From Collinsella sp. (lineage in GTDB: Bacteria; Actinomycetota; Coriobacteriia; Coriobacteriales; Coriobacteriaceae): 34,895 nucleotides of DNA. The translations under genes were made by a program, and so were the position numbers. Each line of letters begins with the position of its first letter. The first letter of the stretch is position 1. The notes under the pieces are model-generated. The model ran no database searches. It saw only the letters and a program-made list of their open reading frames with translations, and was not told the DNA's origin. Below, in pieces: positions 22,956 to 30,610 of the stretch. The DNA lies in the NCBI GenBank assembly GCA_022745215.1, contig JAIIWC010000011.1, forward strand, positions 1 to 34,895. The letters are read 5' to 3'.

Positions 22956-23867
22956 ATGAACGCTTCATCGCTTTCCTTCCAAGACATCATCCTGCGCCTC
23001 CAGCAGTACTGGGGCGAGCAGGGCTGCGTCATTATGCAGCCCTATGACTCCGAGGTCGGTGCCGGTACCTTCCATACCGCGACCACGCTGCGCTCGCTCG
23101 GTCCCGCCGAGTGGCGCACCTGCTATGCGCAGCCCTGCCGCCGTCCTGCCGACGGCCGCTACGGCGAGAACCCCAACCGCATGCAGCACTACTATCAGTT
23201 CCAGGTGCTCATCAAGCCCTCGCCGGTCAATGCCCAGGAGCTCTACCTGGGTTCGCTGGCCGCCATCGGCCTGGACCCCAACGACCATGACGTCCGCTTT
23301 GTCGAGGACGACTGGGAGAGCCCGACGCTCGGCGCCTGGGGCCTTGGCTGGGAGGTCTGGCTCAACGGCATGGAGGTCACGCAGTTCACGTACTTCCAGC
23401 AGGTGGGTGGCATCGAGGTCGACCCCGTGCCCGTCGAGATCACCTATGGCCTGGAGCGCATCGCCATGTACGCTCAGGGCGTCAACTCGGTCTACGACCT
23501 GGTGTGGAGCTACCTGCCCGACGGTACGCCCATGACCTACGGTGACGTGTTCCTCGAGAACGAGCGCGAGTTCAGCGCCTACAACTTTGAGGTCGCTAAC
23601 GTCGAGATGATGCGTCAGAAGTTTGATGACTACGAGGCCGAGTGCCACTCCTGCCTGGAGCGCAAGCTTCCGCTGCCGGCATATGACTGCGTCATGAAGT
23701 GCAGCCATGCCTTCAACCTGCTCGATGCCCGCGGTGCGCTGTCCGCGGTCGAGCGCGCGAACTACATCCTGCGCGTCCGTGCCGTCGCCAAGGCGTGCTG
23801 CGAGGCCTATATGGCCGAGGTCGCCGGAATCAACGAGAATGCCGACCAGGAAGGCGAGGTGGCGTAA
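22956..23867 (+). CDS. glyQ: Glycyl-tRNA synthetase alpha subunit
   Basis: Catalytic subunit of the alpha2beta2 bacterial GlyRS, charging tRNA-Gly. 303 residues, the family norm. Signatures: FQDIILRLQQYWGEQGCVIMQPYD at the N-terminus, then GEVGAGTFHTATTLRSLGP-like class II elements, QPCRRPADGRYGENPNR and WLNGMEVTQFTYFQQVGG. ATG at 22956 has GAGG upstream. The 59-bp gap from lepB is too short for a T-box leader. glyS starts 3 bp after its stop. Confidence 0.97.
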   Translation: MNASSLSFQDIILRLQQYWGEQGCVIMQPYDSEVGAGTFHTATTLRSLGPAEWRTCYAQPCRRPADGRYGENPNRMQHYYQFQVLIKPSPVNAQELYLGSLAAIGLDPNDHDVRFVEDDWESPTLGAWGLGWEVWLNGMEVTQFTYFQQVGGIEVDPVPVEITYGLERIAMYAQGVNSVYDLVWSYLPDGTPMTYGDVFLENEREFSAYNFEVANVEMMRQKFDDYEAECHSCLERKLPLPAYDCVMKCSHAFNLLDARGALSAVERANYILRVRAVAKACCEAYMAEVAGINENADQEGEVA

Positions 23868-23870
23868 GCC

Positions 23871-25967
23871 ATGGCAGACGCTAAGGATTTCCTGTTTGAG
23901 ATCGGTACGGAGGAAATGCCCTCCGCGCCGCTGAACAATGCCGTCAAGCAGCTTGGTACCATGATCGCCAAGGGTCTCGACGAGGCCGGTCTGGCTCACG
24001 GCGAGGTCCGCGTGATCTCGAGCCCGCGTCGTCTGGCTGCGCTCGTTGCCGATGTCGCCACCGCGACTGATGAGGTCCACGAGGTCAAGCGTGGCCCCGC
24101 GGCCAACATCGCCTTCGACGCCGACGGTAACGCCACCAAGGCCGCCCAGGGCTTTGCCCGCAAGTGCGGCGTGGCTGCCGAGGACCTGGTGCGCCGCGAG
24201 GACACCGACGGTCGCGAGTACGTCTTTGCCGAGAAGAACATTCCTTCTGCCCCGGCTACCCCGATCCTGACGGCCCTGTGCGAGAAGACCATCGCCGGCC
24301 TGCAGTGGCCCAACTACCGCTCTCAACGCTGGGGTCACGAGCACGCCACGTTCGTGCGTCCGGTCCGCTGGATCTGCTGCCTTCTGGGCGAGGACGTCGT
24401 GCCCGTGTCGTTTGCCGATGTGACGAGCGGCAACACCACGCGCGGTCATCGCGTCCTGGGCCCCGGTGACCATGTGGTCGCCAGCCCCGCCGTCTACGAG
24501 CAGGTGCTCGAGGGTGCCGGCGTACTTTCCGCCGAGCGCCGCCGCGAGGCCATCCTCGCCGGTATTGCCGAGGTCGAGGCCGCTCGTCCCGGCTGCCATG
24601 TCGACACGCCCAAGAAGGTCTTCGAGGAGGTCATCAACCTCTGCGAGTGGCCGACGGTCCTCGTCGGAACCTTCGACGAGGAGTTCCTCAAGGTTCCGCA
24701 CGAGATCATTTGCGAGTCTATGCTCACCAACCAGCGCTACTTCCCGATTTATGACGGTGATGGCAAGCTGACGCGTGAGTTCGTGGTTGTCTCGAACAGC
24801 AAGCCCGAGAACGCCGAGCGCGTGATCGACGGCAACGAGCGCGTCGTGCGCGCCCGCCTGGACGACGCTAAGTTCTTCTACGAGGAGGATCTGAAGATCT
24901 CCCTCGACGAGTTCCGTGAGCGTCTGGCCAAGGTCGCCTTCCAGGAGAAGCTCGGCAGCGTGCTCGCCAAGTCCGAGCGTATTGAGCAGCTCGCGCTCGC
25001 TATTGCCCGCGAGGCTCACCTTGGCGCCCACCTGGCCGCCGATGCCGGCCGTGCCGCGCACCTGTGCAAGGCCGACCTGGTTTCCAACGCCGTCGTCGAG
25101 TTCACGAGCCAGCAGGGCGTGATGGGCGGTTACTACGCCACCGCGATGGGGGAGAACGACGAGGTCGCTCACGCCATCCGCGATCACTATCGTCCCCGCT
25201 TTGCCGGTGACGAACTGCCCGAGGGTACCGCCGGCTGCATCGTGGCCTGCGCCGACAAGCTCGATACCATCGCCGGTATCTTTGCCATCGGCGAGCCCCC
25301 GACCGGCTCTTCCGACCCGTACGCGCTGCGTCGTGCCGCCATCGGCATCATCAACATCCTGCGCGATCGCCTGCCGATCGACCCCACGTCGCTCATCGAC
25401 TTTGCTCTCCAGCTCTATAGCGAGCAGGGCATTGCGTTTGACGCCGCCGAGGTCGCCCAGCAGGTCCGTGACTTCTTCCACGGCCGTCTGGTGAGCATGG
25501 CCCGTGACGAGAAGATCCCGGCCGATACCGTTGCCGCCGTCTCCGCGGTGCACATCATCGCCCCGTCGGTCTTCTTCGCCCGCTGCGCCGCCCTTGACGA
25601 GGCCCGCAAGAACGACGCCGAGACCTTCGACAACCTGGCTACCGCCTATGCCCGTGCCGCGCATATCTCCAAGCCCGAGCTGGGCGCGGAGTACGACCGC
25701 AGCCTGATGGGCGAGGTCGAGCTTGCGCTTGCCGACGCCTCCGAGGCCGCTCAGACCGCCGTCGATGCCGCCCTCGCCGCCGAGGATTACCCGGCCGCGT
25801 TTGCCGCCCTGGCAGCCCTGCGCGCGCCCATTGACCGTTTCTTCGACGAGGTCATGGTCATGGACAAGGACGAGCAGCTCCGCGATAATCGCCTTAAGCT
25901 GCTCAACCGCTTCGAGGCCGTTTTCTCCGGCATCGCCAACATCGGTGAGCTTGCCCGCAAAAAGTAA
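23871..25967 (+). CDS. glyS: Glycyl-tRNA synthetase beta subunit
   Basis: The 698-residue beta subunit binds tRNA-Gly and is required with GlyQ for charging. It starts FLFEIGTEEMPSAPLNNAVKQL, matching the family N-terminus. The middle has the FVRPVRWICCLLGEDVVPV and DGKLTREFVVVSNSK stretches, then an HD-like region (ADLVSNAVVEFTSQQGVMGGYYA). The C-terminal helical anticodon-binding-like domain ends FDEVMVMDKDEQLRDNRLKLL. It follows glyQ with a 3-bp gap and is certainly co-transcribed. The PPDK regulator starts 34 bp later. Confidence 0.97.
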   Translation: MADAKDFLFEIGTEEMPSAPLNNAVKQLGTMIAKGLDEAGLAHGEVRVISSPRRLAALVADVATATDEVHEVKRGPAANIAFDADGNATKAAQGFARKCGVAAEDLVRREDTDGREYVFAEKNIPSAPATPILTALCEKTIAGLQWPNYRSQRWGHEHATFVRPVRWICCLLGEDVVPVSFADVTSGNTTRGHRVLGPGDHVVASPAVYEQVLEGAGVLSAERRREAILAGIAEVEAARPGCHVDTPKKVFEEVINLCEWPTVLVGTFDEEFLKVPHEIICESMLTNQRYFPIYDGDGKLTREFVVVSNSKPENAERVIDGNERVVRARLDDAKFFYEEDLKISLDEFRERLAKVAFQEKLGSVLAKSERIEQLALAIAREAHLGAHLAADAGRAAHLCKADLVSNAVVEFTSQQGVMGGYYATAMGENDEVAHAIRDHYRPRFAGDELPEGTAGCIVACADKLDTIAGIFAIGEPPTGSSDPYALRRAAIGIINILRDRLPIDPTSLIDFALQLYSEQGIAFDAAEVAQQVRDFFHGRLVSMARDEKIPADTVAAVSAVHIIAPSVFFARCAALDEARKNDAETFDNLATAYARAAHISKPELGAEYDRSLMGEVELALADASEAAQTAVDAALAAEDYPAAFAALAALRAPIDRFFDEVMVMDKDEQLRDNRLKLLNRFEAVFSGIANIGELARKK

Positions 25968-26001
25968 GCTAGCCTGCGCGTAAGCGCAAAAGGAGCCCCG
26001 C

Positions 26002-26874
26002 ATGGATTGCCCGGTCACCGTTCGTCCCACCGTTATCGTTATCTCCGACTCGCTCGGTGATACCGCTTGTGAGGTGGTGCTTGCGGCGTCCGGGCAATTT
26101 GATGAAGGGGCTTTTCGTGTATTGCGCCTGCCCAAGGTGACCTCGGTGGAGCAGGTGGAGTCGTTTGTCGGTCCGCGCGTGGATGCGGACCATCGCGATA
26201 TCGCCGTGTTCCACACCATCGTCGACCCGGCGCTTCGTGCCCGCGTGCTTGACTACTTGGGCATGCTGCACATTCGCTCGGTCGATCTGATCGGACCTAC
26301 GCTCGCCGTGCTGTCTTCGCTCATCGGTGTTGCGCCTAAGGGCGTGGCCGGCGTGATCCACAAGACTGATGATCGCTACTTCCATCGTATCGAGGCCATG
26401 GAGTACTTTGTCGAGCACGATGACGGGCGCGGCTGCGATGACCTGTCGGGTGCCGATATCGTGCTATTGGGCGTGTCGCGTACATCTAAGACGCCCTTGT
26501 CGATGTATCTGGCCTATCAGGGCTACAAGGTCGCCAACGTTCCGTTGGCGCACGGTATGGAGCCGCCCAAGTCGATTTACGAGGTCGATCCGATGCATCT
26601 GTTCGGCCTGATTTCGACCGTCGATGTGATTTCCGAAATTCGCGATAGCCGCCTGGGCGATGACTACGCCCGCGCCGTCGCCGGTTCCTACGCCGAGCCC
26701 GAGAGTGTTCGCAGCGAGCTTGAGGAAGCCCGTGCCCTCATGAAACGCCTGGGCTGCTTTGTAGTGCGTACCGACGGCAAGGCGATTGAGGAGAGCGCCT
26801 CCGAGATCATCGCTCATCTCGAAGAGATTCAAGAGGCAAGAGCCCGCCGTGCCGCTCGCCGCGCGCAGCAGTAG
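26002..26874 (+). CDS. Pyruvate, phosphate dikinase regulatory protein (PDRP, DUF299)
   Basis: Bifunctional enzyme: an ADP-dependent kinase that inactivates PPDK by phosphorylating an active-site Thr, and a phosphate-dependent phosphorylase that reverses this. The fold starts PTVIVISDSLGDTACEV. The P-loop is GVSRTSKT (157-164), followed by PLSMYLAYQGYKVANVPL, all typical. The 290-residue protein has an Arg/Ala-rich C-terminal tail. ATG at 26002 follows AAAGGAG (25988-25994). Its target, ppdK, lies 341 bp downstream, which distinguishes it from the paralogous PEP-synthase regulator. It follows glyS by 34 bp and may share its transcript. Confidence 0.93.
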   Translation: MDCPVTVRPTVIVISDSLGDTACEVVLAASGQFDEGAFRVLRLPKVTSVEQVESFVGPRVDADHRDIAVFHTIVDPALRARVLDYLGMLHIRSVDLIGPTLAVLSSLIGVAPKGVAGVIHKTDDRYFHRIEAMEYFVEHDDGRGCDDLSGADIVLLGVSRTSKTPLSMYLAYQGYKVANVPLAHGMEPPKSIYEVDPMHLFGLISTVDVISEIRDSRLGDDYARAVAGSYAEPESVRSELEEARALMKRLGCFVVRTDGKAIEESASEIIAHLEEIQEARARRAARRAQQ

Positions 26875-26894
26875 CAATCGCTGAGCAGTCTTTT

Positions 26895-26925
26895 TGGGAC
26901 AAATACTTCTGACAGATTTGTCCCA
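26895..26925. repeat. Perfect 10-bp inverted repeat, TGGGACAAAT/ATTTGTCCCA
   Basis: The arms 26895-26904 and 26916-26925 pair perfectly around an 11-base loop. No T-run follows on either strand, so it is not a standard terminator. It begins 20 bp after the PDRP stop. It may be a transcript-end structure or one copy of a dispersed palindromic repeat. Confidence 0.65.
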
Positions 26926-26978
26926 CCTGGCAATTGAGCATTTTCTCAACGTTCAATATCATATTTTATTGGCCTATT

Positions 26979-26996
26979 TGCTAAAGCGTTTAAGCA
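26979..26996. promoter_or_regulatory. LacI-family-like operator upstream of ppdK
   Basis: An 18-bp near-palindrome, TGCTAAAGC|GTTTAAGCA, in which 14 of 18 positions are symmetric and the centre is CG. The AAnCGnTT core is what LacI/GalR-family regulators, including CcpA-like ones, bind. It does not match the full cre consensus. It lies about 220 bp before the ppdK start. Function is inferred. Confidence 0.45.
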
Positions 26997-27045
26997 GTTT
27001 ATACCGTTTTTGACCTGCAATTACGTTGTAGTGGTATCTTCATAA

Positions 27046-27093
27046 GGTAACCACCTTTACCTACCGTTTACCGCCAGTTTTAGCACGTTTACC
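27046..27093. repeat. Cluster of TTTACC direct repeats in the ppdK control region
   Basis: CTTTACC (27055-27061), GTTTACC (27066-27072) and GTTTACC (27087-27093) lie on the same strand with start distances of 11 and 21 bp, close to one and two helical turns. An inverted half-site GGTAA (27046-27050) precedes the first. They end 18 bp before the proposed -35 box, where an activator would bind. Confidence 0.5.
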
Positions 27094-27111
27094 AAACCGC
27101 GCATCCTCTGC

Positions 27112-27140
27112 TTAAGCTTGCCCAAAACCCGCCGTATAGT
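27112..27140 (+). promoter_or_regulatory. Candidate ppdK promoter
   Basis: TATAGT (27135-27140) is a good -10 box; TTAAGC (27112-27117) at 17-bp spacing is a weak -35 box lying within the palindrome GCTTAAGC (27110-27117). A weak -35 next to upstream repeats suggests activator dependence. An alternative is TTGACC (27010-27015) with TATCTT (27035-27040), but its spacing of 19 is long. Confidence 0.4.
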
Positions 27141-27215
27141 TCCCTCACGGCCTGCATCCGGCGGGTCGATTCGTTACCACGGTCGCGTGTGCGAACACAT
27201 AGAAGGGGAAGTATC

Positions 27216-29966
27216 GTGAGCGATTGCAAGAGGGTTTACCGTTTTGGAACCGACGCCCAGGGCACTTGTGTCACCGAGGGCGACAAGTCCATGAACTTTG
27301 TGCTTGGCGGCAAGGGCGCTAACCTTGCCGAGATGAGCCGTATCGGCCTGCCGGTTCCCGGTGGCTTTACCATTACCTGCCAGACTTGCGTTGAGTACTC
27401 CGGCGCCGGCAACGTGTGGCCGGAGGGCGCGCTCGACGAGATCGTTGCCGCCGAGGCCGACCTCGAGGCCCGCTGCGGCAAGAAGCTCGGCGACGCCCAT
27501 GACCCGCTGCTCGTGTCGGTGCGCTCGGGCGCTCCGTTCTCCATGCCCGGCATGATGGACACAGTCCTCAACCTGGGCCTCAACGACGACTCCGTCCAGG
27601 GGCTCATCGCCCAGACGCAGAATCCGCGGTTTGCCTGGGATAGCTATCGTCGCTTTATCCAGATGTTCTCCAACGTCGTCATGGGTGTCGATGCCGACTT
27701 GTTCGAGAATGCCCTGACCCAGGCCCGCCTGGTCGCCGGCGTTCGCGTCGACTCCGAGCTTTCGGCCGAGGACCTGCAGGAGCTCGTCGAGACTTTCAAG
27801 GGCATTTTCTCCGACAACGTCGAGGCCGCCCTGTACCCCGAGCTCGAGGTCGCGGACGGCAAGCCCGTCTTCCCGCACGATCCGGAGCTCCAGCTGCGCC
27901 TTGCTATCCAGGCCGTCTTTGGTAGCTGGATGAACGAGCGCGCCTGCATCTACCGCAGGCAGCACGGCATTTCCGACGACCTTGGCACCGCCGTCAACGT
28001 CCAGGCTATGGCCTTTGGCAATAAGGGCGAGACCTCGGCGACCGGCGTCGCCTTTACGCGCAACCCGGCCGACGGCACCAAGGAGTTCTATGGCGACTTT
28101 TTGGTGAATGCCCAGGGCGAGGACGTCGTCGCCGGCATCCGAAACACCGAGCCCATCGCCGACCTCAAGACCACCTCGGGCCTCGAGTCCGCAGGCGAGG
28201 AGCTCGAGCGCGTGTTCCTGACGCTCGAGGATCATTACCGCGATATGTGCGATATCGAGTTTACCATCGAGCAGGGCAAGCTCTGGATGCTCCAGACCCG
28301 CGTGGGCAAGCGCACCGCCACTGCCGCCCTGCGCATTGCTATCGAAATGGTCGAGGAGGGCCTCATCACCCGCGAGGAGGCTGTGAGCCGCATCGATCCC
28401 GCGCAGCTCGACCAGCTCCTGCACCCGCAGTTCGACGCCTCCAAGAAGTACGAGGCCCTGGCCAGCGGCCTTAACGCCAGCCCTGGTGCCGCCGTGGGCG
28501 AGGTCGTGTTCTCGAGTGATGACGCCGTCGCGCGTTCCGCCGAGGGCCACAAGGTCATTCTGGTCCGCTGGGAGACCAACCCCGACGACCTGAAGGGCAT
28601 GGTCGCCGCCGAGGGCATCCTGACCAGCCACGGTGGCAAGACGAGCCATGCCGCCGTTATCGCCCGCGGCATGGGTACGCCCTGCGTTTGCGGCGTTGAG
28701 CGCTTCCACATTGACGCGGCAGAGAAGGTCGTGCGCATCGAGGGCAGCGACCGCGTGCTGCGCGAGGGCGATGTCATCTCCATCGACGGCACCCAGGGTA
28801 TCGTCGTCGACGGCGCGGTCGACCTGGTCTCTGCAGAGCTCACCGGCGACCTGGACACCATCCTGTCTTGGGCCGATGAGATCCGTTTGGACGAGACCGA
28901 CGGTCACGCCAACCGCGTGCGCGTCAACGCCGACAACCCCGAGGATGCCGAGCTCGCGCTCGAGTTTGGCGCCGAGGCCATCGGTCTGTGCCGCACCGAG
29001 CACATGTTCCTGGGCGATCGCAAGAACATCATCCAGAGCTTTATCCTGTCTGACGATGAGGCCGTGAAGCAGCAGGCCCTGGCCGACTTGCTCAAGGTTC
29101 AGACCGAGGACTTCCTGGCGATGTTCAAGACCATGTCCGGTCGCGATGTGGTCGTCCGCCTGCTCGATCCGCCGCTTCATGAGTTCCTGGATAATCCTCG
29201 CGAGCTCGAGGTCGCCATCACCAAGAAGGAGGCCGCCGGCGCTCCCGAGGAGGAGCTCACTGCCCTGCGCGCCCGCCTGCGTCGCATTGACGGCATGGTC
29301 GAGTCCAACCCCATGCTGGGCTTGCGCGGCGTGCGCCTGTCCGTCGTCTTTGGCGATCTGCCGCTCATGCAGGTTCGCGCCGTCGCCACGGCCGCTGCCC
29401 GCCTTATCAAGGAGGGTGTCGACCCGCGCCCCGAGATCATGGTTCCGCTCGTTTCCATCACGGCCGAGCATGTCCAGACCCGCGAGGTTATCGAGCGCGT
29501 GATCGCCGAGGTTTCCGCCGAGGAAGGCGTCGAGCTCAATATTCCCGTGGGCACGATGCTCGAGCTGCCGCGTGCCTGCATGGTCGCTGACGAGATCGCC
29601 CATCATGCCGACTTCTTCTGCTTTGGCACCAACGACCTCACCCAGACGACCTTTGGCTTCTCGCGCGATGACGCCGAGGCCAAGTTCATCCCGCTGTACA
29701 TGCATAAAAAGATCCTGAAAGACAACCCCTTCGAGACCATCGACGCGGCGGTGCTGGAGCTCGTGCGCTTGGCCGTCGAGAAGGGCCGCGCCACCAATCC
29801 CGACATGCACTTTGGCGTGTGCGGCGAGCACGGCGGCGACCCCAAGTCCATCAAGGGCCTGTTTAACGTGGCCGACGTGGACTACGTGTCCTGCTCGCCC
29901 TATCGCGTGCCCCTCGCGCGCCTGGCTGCCGCTCAGGCCAAGCTCGAGGCCAAGCGTTCCGCCTAA
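27216..29966 (+). CDS. ppdK: Pyruvate, phosphate dikinase
   Basis: Interconverts pyruvate, ATP and phosphate with PEP, AMP and pyrophosphate; in fermenting bacteria it often runs in the glycolytic direction. Domains in order: ATP-grasp region (from FVLGGKGANLAEMSRIGLPVPGGF), swivelling phosphohistidine domain with GGKTSHAAVIARG (catalytic H478, with T476 the residue expected to be modified by PDRP), and the PEP/pyruvate barrel ending GVCGEHGGDPKS with catalytic C869. The 916 residues are slightly more than the clostridial enzyme. GTG at 27216 follows GAAGGGG (27202-27208); an in-frame upstream start at 27189 has no such site. It has its own control region and probable terminator. Confidence 0.97.
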   Translation: MSDCKRVYRFGTDAQGTCVTEGDKSMNFVLGGKGANLAEMSRIGLPVPGGFTITCQTCVEYSGAGNVWPEGALDEIVAAEADLEARCGKKLGDAHDPLLVSVRSGAPFSMPGMMDTVLNLGLNDDSVQGLIAQTQNPRFAWDSYRRFIQMFSNVVMGVDADLFENALTQARLVAGVRVDSELSAEDLQELVETFKGIFSDNVEAALYPELEVADGKPVFPHDPELQLRLAIQAVFGSWMNERACIYRRQHGISDDLGTAVNVQAMAFGNKGETSATGVAFTRNPADGTKEFYGDFLVNAQGEDVVAGIRNTEPIADLKTTSGLESAGEELERVFLTLEDHYRDMCDIEFTIEQGKLWMLQTRVGKRTATAALRIAIEMVEEGLITREEAVSRIDPAQLDQLLHPQFDASKKYEALASGLNASPGAAVGEVVFSSDDAVARSAEGHKVILVRWETNPDDLKGMVAAEGILTSHGGKTSHAAVIARGMGTPCVCGVERFHIDAAEKVVRIEGSDRVLREGDVISIDGTQGIVVDGAVDLVSAELTGDLDTILSWADEIRLDETDGHANRVRVNADNPEDAELALEFGAEAIGLCRTEHMFLGDRKNIIQSFILSDDEAVKQQALADLLKVQTEDFLAMFKTMSGRDVVVRLLDPPLHEFLDNPRELEVAITKKEAAGAPEEELTALRARLRRIDGMVESNPMLGLRGVRLSVVFGDLPLMQVRAVATAAARLIKEGVDPRPEIMVPLVSITAEHVQTREVIERVIAEVSAEEGVELNIPVGTMLELPRACMVADEIAHHADFFCFGTNDLTQTTFGFSRDDAEAKFIPLYMHKKILKDNPFETIDAAVLELVRLAVEKGRATNPDMHFGVCGEHGGDPKSIKGLFNVADVDYVSCSPYRVPLARLAAAQAKLEAKRSA

Positions 29967-30004
29967 CGTTTTGGGTTTAGACGCCTAGCGTAGCCCCCTT
30001 CATG

Positions 30005-30032
30005 CCGCCCGTCTCATTCGTGAGACGGGCGG
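30005..30032 (+). terminator. Hairpin after ppdK, probable terminator
   Basis: A perfect 12-bp stem (30005-30016 with 30021-30032) closes a TTCG loop, starting 38 bp after the ppdK stop. The bases after it are only partly T (TTATCATG), so termination may be incomplete. Confidence 0.65.
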
Positions 30033-30078
30033 TTATCATGTGCGGGTTTTGTCTTTTTGTCTGCGCAAAAAATTGTTC

Positions 30079-30106
30079 TTGCAGCAGAAACCCGCGCGTG
30101 TATACT
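30079..30106 (+). promoter_or_regulatory. Promoter of rplS
   Basis: TTGCAG (30079-30084) and TATACT (30101-30106) with a 16-bp spacer. An A-rich run (30067-30072) just upstream could be an UP element, as expected for a ribosomal protein gene. The predicted leader is about 63 bases. Confidence 0.7.
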
Positions 30107-30127
30107 CGAATACGTTTGTTCAACTAC

Positions 30128-30151
30128 GTGCCGGCCAAGGTGGTACGGCAC
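30128..30151 (+). promoter_or_regulatory. Hairpin in the rplS mRNA leader
   Basis: GTGCCG (30128-30133) pairs with CGGCAC (30146-30151), and an inner CCA/TGG extends the stem. It ends about 12 bases before the rplS ribosome binding site, so it could be an autoregulatory L19 leader. I cannot match it to a known leader family by eye. Confidence 0.4.
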
Positions 30152-30175
30152 CTCTAGAAGAGTAAGGAATTGCAC

Positions 30176-30517
30176 ATGGATTACATCCGCGCAATCGAGC
30201 GTCAGCAGATCCGCGAGGACATTCCTCAGGTTCGCGTCGCCGACAACGTCAAGGTTCACTACCGCATTAAGGAAGGCGACCGCGAGCGCATTCAGGTCTT
30301 CCAGGGCGACGTCATCCGCATGGCCGGCGCCGGTGCCCGCGAGACCTTCACCGTCCGCAAGATGTCCTTCGGTGTCGGTGTTGAGCGTACCTTCCCGCTT
30401 CACAGCCCCAAGATCGCCAAGCTCGAGGTCGTTCGTCATGGTCGCGTCCGTCGCGCCAAGCTGTACTACCTCCGCGACAAGGTGGGCAAGGCTGCTCGCA
30501 TCCCCGAGAAGCGCTAA
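30176..30517 (+). CDS. rplS: 50S ribosomal protein L19
   Basis: Large-subunit protein at the 30S-50S interface. The 113-residue sequence has the family features: VRVADNVKVHYRIKEGDRERIQVFQGDVI, FTVRKMSFGVGVERTFPLHSPKI and VRRAKLYYLRDKVGKAARI. ATG at 30176 follows TAAGGA (30163-30168). It forms a single-gene unit with its own promoter and terminator, unlike the common trmD-rplS arrangement. Confidence 0.97.
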   Translation: MDYIRAIERQQIREDIPQVRVADNVKVHYRIKEGDRERIQVFQGDVIRMAGAGARETFTVRKMSFGVGVERTFPLHSPKIAKLEVVRHGRVRRAKLYYLRDKVGKAARIPEKR

Positions 30518-30551
30518 GAAGATCGCAGCGTCTGTCCACTCGTTTGGACAC

Positions 30552-30581
30552 AAGGGTCACCTTCGGGTGGCCCTTCTTTTT
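30552..30581 (+). terminator. Intrinsic terminator of rplS
   Basis: A 10-bp stem (30552-30561 with 30566-30575, one G-T wobble) is capped by a C(TTCG)G tetraloop and followed by CTTTTT. It ends 30 bp before the rnhB start, so rnhB needs readthrough or a weak local promoter. Confidence 0.88.
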
Positions 30582-30610
30582 ATCTGATTTGCATGCAAGG
30601 AGGGCCTGGT

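Larger units (their letters stand above)
26875..27215 (+). other. 341-bp AT-rich control region between the regulator gene and ppdK
   Basis: The only gap over 300 bp. It is much richer in A and T than its surroundings and I see no gene in it. It contains, in order, a perfect inverted repeat (26895-26925), a LacI-type palindrome (26979-26996), a cluster of TTTACC repeats (27046-27093), a candidate promoter (27112-27140) inside a CCCGCC/GGCGGG inverted repeat (27128-27133 with 27160-27165), and the ppdK ribosome binding site. Confidence 0.75.

Noticed and set aside
22965..26219. Minus-strand open frame of 1084 codons opposite glyQ and glyS, and similar long antisense frames opposite ppdK (27174-29831) and obgE/nadD (15603-17732).
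   Set aside because: The opposite strand encodes full, well-known proteins. The antisense frames are His/Gly/Leu-rich by-products of GC-rich codon bias and show no family features or start signals.
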